This document shows positions 11,733 to 22,036 of a stretch of DNA of 64,000 nucleotides, one piece after another. The stretch comes from Episyrphus balteatus. Lineage: Eukaryota > Arthropoda > Insecta > Diptera > Syrphidae. Location: positions 30,499,322 to 30,563,321 of the forward strand of contig NC_079137.1 in assembly GCF_945859705.1 (NCBI RefSeq), written 5' to 3'. Numbering within the stretch: position 1 is the stretch's first letter; each line of letters begins with the position of its first letter. The position numbers were made by a program, and so were the translations under genes. Below the pieces are notes generated by a model, which saw nothing but the letters and a program-made list of their open reading frames with translations, searched no databases and was not told where the DNA came from.

Positions 11733-12711
11733 AAAACAATGCATTTCTTATGGGAGAGTTTTTTTTAGATTTTCTCCCAAAAAAATATGTTTTAACTCAC
11801 CAAAATCGTCAAAAAATTCGAAATACTTTTCTTTGATTTTGTACTCCAAAAAATCGATTGCTAGACACCTCTAGAATATAAACACCAAATATGATCTCTT
11901 TATATTAATAGGAAGGTCCTCCGCTTTGCAATTTTCCATTTTTACATCAAGCTTCTACTAAAAAAAAATCATTTTTTTATTAATTGACTTTTTAGCAAAT
12001 TTCTTTACATATTCTTGTAGGAAATTGAACGCTCTAAAAAAAAGTCTTATAAACTTTTTTCGTTTATCTAACCGTTTAATAGATATTTGAGGTCCAAAAA
12101 TCGAGAAAATCTTTAAAAATTTGTTTTTTTGTTTTCTTAATTTTGTAACAAATTGAAAAATTATAATAATCAAACGCGCAAGACATATTCTTGTAGGAAA
12201 TAGATTTTTCCACAAAAAAAAATCTTATTAACTTTTTTCATTAATCTAACCATTTTAAAGATATTGGAGGCCAAAGTAAAAAAAAAATTATAAAAACATT
12301 TTTTACTTTAAAAAATTTTCCAATTCACTGAAAATTCATTACTTTCAAATTAGCAAGATATATTCTTGTAGGGACTTAAACGTTCTACAAATAATTCCTT
12401 GGCATCATATTGATTGCTTTAACCGTTTAAAAGATATTCGTATCCAAAATAATGCCCACTGATTTCAATAGTTTTCTTATAAGCCGTATGCATTGCTATT
12501 GATATACAAAGGATTTCCTTGTTTAATTGAGTGAATCCTTGAGTGAAACCAATCGAAAACGACATTAGTCTTACATCCAAACGATTCAATTCGCATCACA
12601 AAGATTTCAATAGATTTGAGTGAGTTTTGTGTAAATAAATATTGTATATCAATTAAAAATTCATATACAAAGGTAAAAACTATAAAATAATTTACTACAA
12701 ATGTGAATTTA
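11733..12711. repeat. Spacer with three degenerate ~176-bp direct repeats (12000-12440)
   Basis: ATATTCTTGTAGG recurs at 12009, 12185 and 12360 (spacings 176 and 175). Each is followed at similar distance by ATCTAACC/TTTAACCGTTTAA and AGATATT. The three units are clearly related but diverged, so this is an old tandem array, possibly part of a larger element. The flanking 11733-12000 and 12441-12711 hold nothing I can assign. Confidence 0.6.
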
Positions 12712-13531
12712 GGTCGTGTGTGAATTGGGTTAAATATTTAACTTCTGTTAAATTTTTGACACTATTGAGGTGAATAAAAATTTTCAGCTATTAAAAATTT
12801 AATGGGCTCTGGGACCCGGTTAAATTTAGATTAAATTTTTTCTGCAGATGGTTTTGTTTTGTTTTGTTTTTAATAAGGAGTATCATGGCAGAAAAGAGGC
12901 AGAGACAATATTAAGGCCGTGTGTGAATTGCGTTAAATAGTTAACCCCGTGTAAAATTTTTGACGCTATTGAGGTGAATAAAAAAATTTCAGCTGTATGG
13001 CTTATTGTTTAATATTTTTCTCTGCCTCTTTTTTGCCATGAAACTCCTTTTTTATAACAAAAAAAAAAAAAAAAAAAAACAACATTGACGTACTATATAT
13101 GGACTGCTAGTCGTTTGACTTTTCCATACAAAAATTGAAAAAAAATGATTCCACATCTTTCTAGCTTTACTAGCGGTATAACCTTAGACGGCGAAAAGAG
13201 GAAACTTTTAGTGAATGACATCTGTCGTTAAAAGGTAGTGCTTTCTCTGTTTTTCTATATTTGTTCCTTTCGCACTTCTTCAAAAATGTTGCACTTATTC
13301 TCCGCTTTTTTTTAGGGCGCTAGTATCGCGAAGAAACAAGTGGAACCAACCTGAATATGCTTCTAGCAGTCCATATATATTAAGTCAATGCAAAACAAAA
13401 CCATCTGCATAAAAAATTTAACCAGGTCCCAGAGCCCCTTCAATTTTTAACAACTGAAAATTGTTTATTCACAGCAATAGTGTCAAAAATTGTACATGGG
13501 GTTAAATATTTAACGCAATTCACACACGGCC
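12712..13531. mobile_element. TTAA-class element with ~160-bp inverted repeats and nested pieces
   Basis: The outer arms (12712-12870 and 13380-13531) start GGTCGTGTGTGAATTG / GGCCGTGTGTGAATTG. They share TTTTTGACACTATTG, GGGCTCTGGGACC and CAGATGGTTTTGTTTTG blocks in inverted order. TTAA follows the right end (13532-13535) and TTTA precedes the left. A third copy of the terminus begins at 12915 after its own TTAA. Inverted AAGGAG...CATGGCA...GAGGCAGAGA blocks (12872-12914, about 13000-13050) flank that third copy. A further inverted pair TATATGGACTGCTAG brackets about 13092-13382. No coding sequence. Confidence 0.75.
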
Positions 13532-14122
13532 TTAATATGTAAATATGCAGTCCGGGCTTAGCAATTTACATGTTAAATGCAACAACTCCTAAGCCCCTCG
13601 GGCTTAGCTGTATATCCCGGAGATTTCTCTGGGCTTAACAACTTTTTGAACAGTTTTAAATCTGTGCTTCCAAATCAATTTTTTCAACTAAAGTTTTAGA
13701 GCTGAATTGCAGAGAATTTTAAGATGAACAATCTTTTCTCGGAAGGGTTTTTTCATAATTTTTATAAAAGGTGCTCAAAACTTAAAAAAATTCTTATTTT
13801 TTCGTTTTTTTTTTTTACTTTTTTGGCTTGTAACATTTTTAATATTCAGAATATCGAAAAATTGTTCTTAACATAAAAGACGCGATATCTACGTTTTTTG
13901 TAGGACCAATTTTTACCTAGGATGAACAGAAGTCGAGATATTTAATAAAAACTAATATCCAAAATGGCGTCCAAAAGGTGAATTTCACGAGTCTAGGGTT
14001 ATAATATTCACCAATTCTCTATCTAATGAGAATATTAATTTCGTATAGAAAAACACAAATGTAATTATTTGACAAAAAAATTACAGATTTTTAGTGAAAT
14101 ATGTGTAAAAACTATAAAATAA
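13532..14122. other. Spacer, nothing assigned
   Basis: About 590 bp between two mobile-element clusters, A+T-rich, with no ORF or repeat I can define. Confidence 0.4.
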
Positions 14123-14130
14123 AGCCTTAA

Positions 14131-15176
14131 GCCTGAACTAAATCAAAACACAAAGTCGAAAAAGTACAAAAAAGTAAACAAAGCTCAAAATATAGAAATC
14201 ACATGTATTTTTATCTGATATCTATTGGAAAAAAAATAACTAAAAAAGCTCTTTTGTTTTTTGAAGTTTTAAATTTCAAATAAAAAAAAATTTGAAAAAG
14301 CAAACAAAATACAGTCGACTCTATCTAAGTCGAATTTTCATAGGACACGAAAATTGGTTCGAGTTTATAGGAAATTCGAGTAAGAGGCCTCTATTCCACA
14401 GTACACATAAAAAGGTAATATATTCCGAACTGACATTGGTCGCCAAATTGTCAAAACATGACACTTTGGCGACCAAAGTCATCTACCGAATTCTTAATTG
14501 TTTAAAATACCGACGAAAAACGCACAAAAACCGATAAACTACGCACACCACTAATTTTTAAACAATTATTTACCATTTTCCGCGATGAAACACGAAGAAA
14601 ATTTGTTATTTTTCAATTTATAATATTTTTAAATGACATTTTATAAATTAAAACAAAAACAAATTTCCTGTTTACTACGATTGAAATATAAAAATTAAAG
14701 GCCGACCTGACAGATTGGTGCCCATTTTTGACAAACAAATTTTGACAACGTTCGGAATATATTACCTTATTATGTGTACTGTGCCTCTATTCAATCTTTT
14801 TGCTGCAGGCGGTTTCATTAAAAATGGTGAAAAAGTTCGATTTAGAGGGAAATTCGACTTGGATGAAGTTCGACTTAGAGGGAATCGACTGTATTTGAAA
14901 AAAATATTTATTTGTGAAAAGAGCTTTTCTTCGAAAATGACAGGAACTATGTGATCGCAGAGCGACCTTACGGAAAGGATATAAAATATTGTTTGAGTGT
15001 ATTTGTTTTTGAAACTTTGTGAAAATTGAAAGCTTGGTATTGTTCAAGCTTTTTGACTCGAATACTTTTTAAAAATGAAAGAGAGATATACAAACAAGCT
15101 ACTAGGGGGAACAAGAAAAAACATCGTGTTTACTTTTTTGTACTTTTCTGACTTTGTGTTTTGATGTAGTTCAGGC
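14131..15176. mobile_element. 1.05-kb TTAA-class element (hosts a pogo-like MITE)
   Basis: The ends are GCCTGAACTAAATC and its near complement GATGTAGTTCAGGC. The match extends about 55 bp through CAAAACACAAAGTC, AAAAGTACAAAAAAGTAAAC. TTAA precedes the left end (14127-14130) and TTTA follows the right (15177-15180). It appears inserted into the internal TTAA of the terminus of another MITE (GCC-TTAA left of it, TTTAACTACATTGG right of it). The middle is occupied by the element at 14312-14891. Confidence 0.7.
14312..14891. mobile_element. Pogo/Tc1-mariner-type MITE with TA target duplication
   Basis: The left end is CAGTCGACTCTATCTAAGTC and the right end is GACTTAGAGGGAATCGACTG, each directly flanked by TA (14310-14311, 14892-14893). 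CAGTCGA...TAAGTCGA ends with TA targets are the hallmark of pogo-type elements. Inner blocks GTACACATAA and GGTAATATATTCCGAAC are also inverted (about 14400-14440 and 14730-14790). Length 580 bp with no transposase; mobilisation would be in trans. Confidence 0.75.
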
Positions 15177-15180
15177 TTTA

Positions 15181-15401
15181 ACTACATTGGCTCAAAACGT
15201 GAAAAAGTACAAAAGTGAAAATTTTCAAACACATTTTTATATGTTTTTCCGGGATAGAAAATTAAAACAAATTATTAGAAAGCTTATTTTTTTGTCTAGA
15301 AAACAACTTGTGAACTCTTTTTTACAAAAAAATGGCGCTAGAGAGAAATAAAATATTTTCACTTTTGTACTTTTTCAAAAAGTGGTGAATGTAGTTAAGC
15401 C
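15181..15401. mobile_element. ~230-bp MITE, TTAACTACATTGG family, copy 1
   Basis: The arms ACTACATTGGCTCAAAA...GAAAAAGTACAAAA and TTTTGTACTTTTTCAAAAA...GAATGTAGTTAAGCC are inverted. TTAA follows at 15402-15405. Its left tip appears displaced to 14123-14130 by insertion of the 14131-15176 element. Copy 2 follows immediately. Confidence 0.7.
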
Positions 15402-15405
15402 TTAA

Positions 15406-15633
15406 GGCCTTAACTACATTGGCTCAAAAAGTGAAAAAGTACAAAAATGAAAATTTTCAAACGCATTTTTGTATGGTTTTCGGGCTAGAAAATTAAAACA
15501 AATGATGAAAAGCTTATTTTTTCATCCAAAAATCAATTTGTAAACTCTTTTTAACAAAAAAAATTCCGCTAGTGAGAAAAAAAATATTTTCACTTTTTGT
15601 ACTTTTTCAAAAAATGGTGAATGTAGTTAAGCC
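15406..15633. mobile_element. 228-bp MITE, TTAACTACATTGG family, copy 2
   Basis: It begins GGCCTTAACTACATTGG and ends with GAATGTAGTTAAGCC, flanked by TTAA on both sides (15402-15405, 15634-15637). It has the same orientation, nearly the same length and similar internal sequence as copy 1. The two share the middle TTAA, which suggests insertion of one copy at the other's edge. Confidence 0.8.
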
Positions 15634-15988
15634 TTAATTTACTATAAATGTGAATTTGGCTAATATTTTCTTTATTAAACTCCATACTGTAAACCCACTT
15701 CAACTACTCTCTACCATAACTACCGACATCTATCACCATTTCATTGAAACCACATTTCTTTCGTCATTTTTTCTCAAAATTCCAACAACAAATATAAAAA
15801 GTGACAGCATCTGCCAAGCTCTCTGCTTTCAGCCATCTGTGTGTGAACGCAGTTCAGTGTACTTTTTTGTTGTAAAAATATCATCCAAAGACAATCCAAA
15901 AAAGAAAGAAGAAAAAAATTATTGTCATTCTCGCTTTCTGTCCGTCTCCGTGTGTAGTCCTCGTCCAATTCGTGTTGTGGTGCATGCA

Positions 15989-15994
15989 TATAAG
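15989..15994 (+). promoter_or_regulatory. Candidate TATA box for the upstream Ack transcript
   Basis: TATAAG within GCATATAAGAGTGAGAGAGG; a start site would fall at about 16015-16025. GA-rich sequence follows. Downstream DNA has the A-rich, ATG-poor look of a fly 5' UTR and ends in a strong donor at 16373. Linking it to Ack is inference from strand, order and the acceptor at 27408. Confidence 0.35.
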
Positions 15995-16014
15995 AGTGAG
16001 AGAGGTTGAGGTTC

Positions 16015-16372
16015 TTCCCAACAAAAATTTTTTCTCTATTTGTTGTGTTTTTTTTTTTGCATTTTTTATTTTATTTCCTCACATAAAATTCTAAGAATCA
16101 CACAAAAAAAACGCGTCGTAACCTTGTCCATAAAAAAATAAATTTACTAAAAAAGTTCAATTCAATGCAAAATAAATAAAAGGAGGAAAAACAAGTGAAA
16201 AAACAAAATTTATAAATCATAAAAATGACGCAGTAAAGAAAAAAAAAAAATAAAACCAATAAAACCCAGAGTCGCTGTGTCTACAAAAAAAAAAAACACA
16301 AAAAAAAAAGAAATATATTCCCCCACAATCCCATCATAATTCATCCACTAAACAAAATAAAATAAGCAAAGT
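16015..16372 (+). other. Ack: Candidate non-coding first exon (5' UTR), probably of Ack
   Basis: An A-rich leader-like stretch downstream of a TATA-like box ends at AAAGT|GTAAGT, a strong donor. The first coding exon of Ack begins after the acceptor TTATTATTCCAG (ends 27408) with a 48-nt leader before the ATG, so an upstream 5' exon is required. This is the best candidate seen on the plus strand. A less convincing alternative lies near 21551. The implied intron is about 11 kb. Confidence 0.35.
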
Positions 16373-19300
16373 GTAAGTACATAAAAATATTGTGCATTAG
16401 AATTCCACAAAAAAAGTAACCCTCAAAATTTTAGTTCTATTTGCGGATTCTCTTGACCAAATGTCAGAGTTCCATGCGTGTTAATCTAAAAGCCATACTG
16501 TTCCCAAGGGATTCATCGACGAGTTGAGTTTCATAAATGGAATGGAAAGTGATGGAGATGAAGAGGGAGAGGGCGATGATGTTGATAGAACAAAACGCTT
16601 TGATTTTTGTTTGATTACACACATCTTTTTTGTTGTTGTTGTTCAGGGTTTTCTTCATCTTTTTTTTTTTGCCTTTTGGGCTGCTGCAAAAGTTGCACCT
16701 GCTGCTTTTTCTCTCAGATTTCACAAAAGGTGTACAAAAAAAGTACCTACCCAACCTAACCTACCCGAGCTAAAACAGCTTCTACACATGCAAAATAAAA
16801 TTAAAAAAGAAAATTATAAAAACAACGATGAACAAAAGTGTTATTGCTTTTGTATATTTTTGTATCCTCTTCTGTCGGCCTCAGCCCCGGGCCCAGCAGA
16901 TACTGCGACTATCTTTTTATAGAGTCTGCGAAAATATTGTTGCTTCTGCTCTGAATTAATTGCAAGTTGCAAGTAGACTCGATTGACTCCAAACTCTGAC
17001 TTCACTATGTTTTTTCTGCCTCTGCTGTGCCGCCGCTAATTAGGGAGAAGAAAGTTTTTGCAATGTGCCCGGCCCGGCACCGTCCCGTCTGCCATTGCCG
17101 CCACTTGCTGCTGCACCAGCTTGAGAGCCACACATTCCCGTCGTTTAGTTTGGTCATGTTCGTGTTTCTTTTTTTCCTTTGTTTTTCTTGCATGAGCGCA
17201 TCCCCAGAGTTTCTTCTTACGTGATTATAGAAATATTTGCCTTTATGTTTTATTAGTTTAAAATTCCACAAAAGAGAGCGAGAGAAATACCTACTCCGTA
17301 CACATATGCAAATAATAATAATTGTTGTTTTGAATTTGAAGATTGATGAACCCCCCCAAATCCAAGATCCCACAATGATGGTGATTTTATACAGTTTTGT
17401 CTGATCTTCCCACAGTCTCTGTGATGTCTGCTTTCGCTAAACCCATATCAATATTCACTATCTATTCCACTGCAACTCGTGGTTAGATAATCGTCGATAA
17501 TAAAACATGCCTACATACAAACATGTTATTGGTAAAGCCCAGCCCCAACACAGTTGTTTTTTTTTTTTATCTTTTCTAGCACAGTGACACCTTTGTTATG
17601 ATTGCCTTGACAGACAGAAAAAATAAAAAAAAAATACCGATAATTTTTAGATTGTTAATGAATGGAGGAAATGGGTATTGACACATTGAAGTAAATTCTC
17701 ATATCGATTTGCCTATCCCCATCAACGAACGAAGTGGAACGACCAGCACCAGATATATTATATTCGTTAGTGGTCAGTTGGGTGCTAACTTTATATGATT
17801 TGATTTTAATAACATTTACCTACGTATTTTGATTTGGATTCTCATGAATATTGAATTTCATGATGTTTTCAAAAACAAACAAATAATATAAAAGTTAATA
17901 GTTTGTTTATTTTTATTTTGTTTTTGTCCACAAAAATATAAAATTGTGTTTTGAAATTGCGTTTTTTTTTTCAATAAAGATTATAATATCTTAGGAGGTA
18001 TTGAGTATTTTGAATAATCAAGTGTTTAATTTTTATTCTATCAACAAAAAGTCGATCAGACAAACTTAATCGAAATAGGTATAAAGTTGCTAATAGATTG
18101 GCGCACTATCGGGGAATTTGTATTGTATAATAAAAAAAAACTCAGAACGTGCTTATTTGTGTTGTTTACATACTTGGAAAATCCATTTTGATCAAAAAGT
18201 TTAATAAATTATTCGATTGATAATTTGCAAAAAAAAAAAAATACTTCGTTGGATTATTAGTATTAAATCTTCTCGTAAGATTAAAAATATCTAAGTATGT
18301 ATTAGTAAAGGGGGATTTGTTTGAAAATTGAGATAGTACTCGTAGATGGTTACTTTGACTTTTGAAGAAAACCCAAGCAAGTTTATTTAGTTTTAGTAAA
18401 CGTAAACTATACCTATTCTTTCTCTAAACATACTGATATTGAATTTTTGGAAAATGGCAGATGAATCCAACTGCGGATAGAATTTTGACACAATCAGCCC
18501 AATTCGGAATGAAATCTCCCGGAGAAATGTGTTTAGGAGAAGGGCTCTGAATCGAAAAATTCCAAGAATATCTTTCTTGTTCTGTTTTAATTTTGTTCCA
18601 TTGTCGTTAATAATAATAAAAAAGCGAAAAAGGCCAAAATTTTGATTGGAAGCCCTTCTCTCGCATTTCCCCGGGTTTCTTCATTCATAATTGGACTGAA
18701 TATGAAGGGTTTAGAAATTCAAAACCAAGGTGCTATTGGGTTTAGTTTATTTGTTAATTTGGCATACAAATGTCATTTGAGTTAAATCAATGATGCAATA
18801 TTTTACAATTATATATTTTACATTATTTTTATTAGAAAAATCATATAGGGATTAGTTCATTAATTGGATGTGTTCAAACGTTTAACATAAAGCTATCGGA
18901 TAGCTTTTTATCGTTGTAAACCATATAACAAAGAAAGAAACGAACCATCTTCTGTCAAAAAATAACCTGAAGGTATCCGAGAATTTTCGGTATACCCAGG
19001 TATTCGGGGATCAGCTGATTAGCCTTTTGTATTTTGATTGCTTTTCGCACGATAGATTTTGCAAATACTATGCAACATTCGACTTAAATAAGTTTCTTTT
19101 TTCACTATGTACATGGACATAAATGCAGTTCTTTTTTTTTTTTTTTATTTCACAGTGTATTGACATCAATTAACTACTCTAAATAGCGAATAAAAATTCT
19201 CTAATTTTTGCAGATTTTAATTTCAACTGCTTAGTCTCCTGGTACAATCTGCGAGACTAATGGAATACTTAAAATAAAACTACCTATACAAATCAAAGGA

Positions 19301-19591
19301 TACGTTTTAATGTAAATTTCACGTTATCTAGGAGAAGGAAAACCTAAAAAAAATAATGTAGTTGTTTTTCAACACTTCCCATCTAATGGTGGCTATCCAA
19401 CTGCATGTGCCGGATTAGGACCACCCTAATGTACATACATATATAATTGTTGTAGCTGCTTTGTCAAGCTATCTTTCTTTCTTGTTCAAAAAGATATTAC
19501 AGACACGAATAACCCAGATAGCCTATCCGATAGGTGATTGAATTCACGCATTGTGATACCTACACAAAAACTTAAAATCATAGTGGTAGGT
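16373..19591. other. Inferred Ack intron 1, left part; no gene
   Basis: 16450-17450 is less A+T-rich than its surroundings and contains open frames on both strands, but they show simple-sequence composition (runs of Phe/Val/Lys) and no splice logic. It could be regulatory. 17450-19591 shows nothing assignable. Confidence 0.4.
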
Positions 19592-19903
19592 TTAATAGAA
19601 ATGGCAGTCAGGAAAAAAACTGAAACCCTCAAAACACTTTTTGGTCGGTTGTGATACCACAATATTGCAAGAAATTTCCTCACCAATTGAACCACTTGGA
19701 GGTTTTAATCAAGCGGTGATAATTGAAGATGTCTGTGTTGATTTAAGTATTTTTCCAAGTATAATTGGTGTTATAGTTCCATTCCTGGCGAGTTCCTCTA
19801 AGAATATCTCAGTGTCCCGGCCCAAAACTGTTCTGACATCTTCATGAGAGATGATCTTCATTCGCGGGCAGTTACGGAGTTTGGCTGGTAAGAAAATCGA
19901 GGA
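19592..19903 (-). pseudogene. Frameshifted coding fragment, family not recognised
   Basis: The minus strand from 19903 reads a protein-like segment of about 64 codons containing SHEDVRTVLGRDTEIFLEEL and NGTITPIILGKILKSTQ, ending in a stop at 19709-19711. Immediately downstream another frame continues with GSIGEEISCNIVVSQPTKKC to a stop at 19592-19594. Balanced charged residues and two complementary frames look like a decayed gene or processed copy rather than chance. No start, splice sites or motif lets me name the family. Overlapping plus-strand frames look like shadows. Confidence 0.4.
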
Positions 19904-22036
19904 TTAGTCATACGGGTAACACCTACACGGCTTTATATATTAAATAAGCGAATTCTGATGTATCCACATGATTAACTACAAGTCCTATTCGAAAGAATCT
20001 GCACTTAAATTTATGAAAGATCTTAATTCTAAATTGTTAAGATATACATAAAGGACTTTTGCAGTGGCATGCGTCAAATATTGTTTACGGATAAGTAGCT
20101 TCGTACATTTAAAATGTTATAACAAACAAAATTATACACTCTATGGCAAATCATGGAAATATGTCAAAATCGTTATATTGACTGCTACGGATCGCGTATG
20201 GAAAGCAAGGTTTAAAAATAACAAATACAAAAAAAAAATCATTAAAACAGACTTTATGCGACTTTTACATTTTGATTTTTAATTTCCAGAAAATTAAAAT
20301 TCCCTCCACATGTACAAACATACATGGAATAAATCAAATGGCCTTTAAGGATCCTGTTGAGTGTGTTCGATGGTCTCTATTTCCAATTCAAAGCAATGTC
20401 CTGTATCTAAACATCGTTTAAAAAATAACCCTCAAATCACAAAACAAAAATTAATCCGTAACACGTGCATGTTTTGATGTTTAACAGTTTTAAAATTTGG
20501 AATGAGGTGTTGGAAGCTCTTTACAAATGAATACACTTATCCGACAATTTGGGTACCGAATTATGAATATCCTGATTATCTTCATCGCTGTAGCTCTTGC
20601 AAATAGGAAATGGGTATTGGTTTATTTTAAAATTATGTAAGTATTTTAAATTAAATTAAAAGCACGGAAAACGATAATCAATTTAATCAATCAGCCAAAC
20701 GATAAGATAACATAGTACAAATCAAATCTTAATCAACATTTAGTCAAAACGCAAAGATATCAAGGTGAAATATCACAAATTCCTACTTTTATTCTAATAT
20801 AATATATTGAATAGTTATAAAAAAGTTATAAAAATTAAGTACATGGATTGCGTACCTACCTAACAAAGTTTTAACGTCTGAGCGCAAATTGTCATGATGT
20901 CTTTCAATTGAAACAATGTTAATTTATTAATTGTCACACAAGTCCATAATGTACTCGTTTTGTATTAAAAAAAAAATACAAAGATAAAGAGTAGAATGGC
21001 ATATATGTATTTACATGCATACTCAATAACTGTTGAGTGTAGACGTAGGTTCAGTATTAATAATTTTATAAATCACTTTTGCACTTCCTGCGTCAAATCA
21101 TTTTTTGCAACTTGCTAAAATCAGCCAAGAATCCTTCAAATTGGCCACTCATGTTGCTAAAATTAAAGAACAACAAAAAAAAAGCAAACTTATTTTTATG
21201 AAACCACTTTTTTTTTGGATTTTATTTTATAATTATTTTTATACTTGGTTAGTGTTAAAGGTGAAGAAACGAATGAGCAACCTGCATGAATGTGTACGTT
21301 TTTTTTTTGCAAAAGTATCAACAACAACAAAGCATAAAAATATTGTGAAAAGGGAAAGAATCCCCTCGCCGGAAGTCAGATTTTGTATTAATATAATAGG
21401 GGTTAGAGGCATATATGAGCACATAAGAAAACGAAAATTACAACGACTCTCCTCTTTCTGATCCATAAAATCGAGTTTCAGGGTCAGTTGCAAATTTGTT
21501 CACATAAGTTTGGGTGTGTTGTTGTTGTTTTTGGTTTTGTTTTTGTGCCTTATAAAATTTAGCTTGTGAGTTATCTCATTCTATTTTAATCAGTTAGAGA
21601 AAAGTTACTAAAAAAAAGTGTGGTTAGCGTATGCTTGGTGAAAAAAATAATATCAACACTTATAGCACACGACAAGTTGATAAACAAAAGTTTATAATAA
21701 ACACCATAGTGACATGCCTCGTGCAAGTCTGATGATGATATATTTAGTTTATTGACTCACAACACAACAAATTTTGAACTTTTTTTTGTTCTGAATGTAA
21801 CCTGCAAGCGCAATTTCATGTTGGAGGGTTTTTTGAAAACTTATCATAGGGAGACATACATATATCATTTATTCTAATTAGTACTTAGAAGGAGGGCAAA
21901 TGTTTTCCACGAGATATCAGAAGAATCGAAGATCCGATAAAAGGGTAAAAAAGAAATTATGTACTTATAGTCTTAAAATGTTTAAATAGACAAGCAATAT
22001 TCAAGTTTTTTTTTGTCAACTTATTATTTTCTAGCT
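19904..22036. other. Inferred Ack intron 1, middle part
   Basis: No gene or repeat is resolved. The only feature worth noting is the TATA/initiator-like site at 21551-21592, listed separately. Confidence 0.35.
21551..21592 (+). promoter_or_regulatory. Alternative core-promoter candidate
   Basis: TATAAAA at 21551 is followed by TCATTC (A at 21578, 27 bp downstream) and TCAGTT (A at 21592); both resemble the arthropod initiator. A leader-like stretch and a possible donor (GTATGC at about 21629) follow. It could drive a shorter Ack transcript. Sequence context only. Confidence 0.25.

Noticed and set aside
15650..16009. 119-codon open frame on the plus strand
   Set aside because: It ends inside the promoter-like region with no splice context; composition is not protein-like.
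16524..16922. 132-codon open frame on the plus strand
   Set aside because: Runs of Phe/Val and Lys/Asn and a TTG-rich core suggest simple sequence; no motif, and the overlapping opposite strand is equally open.
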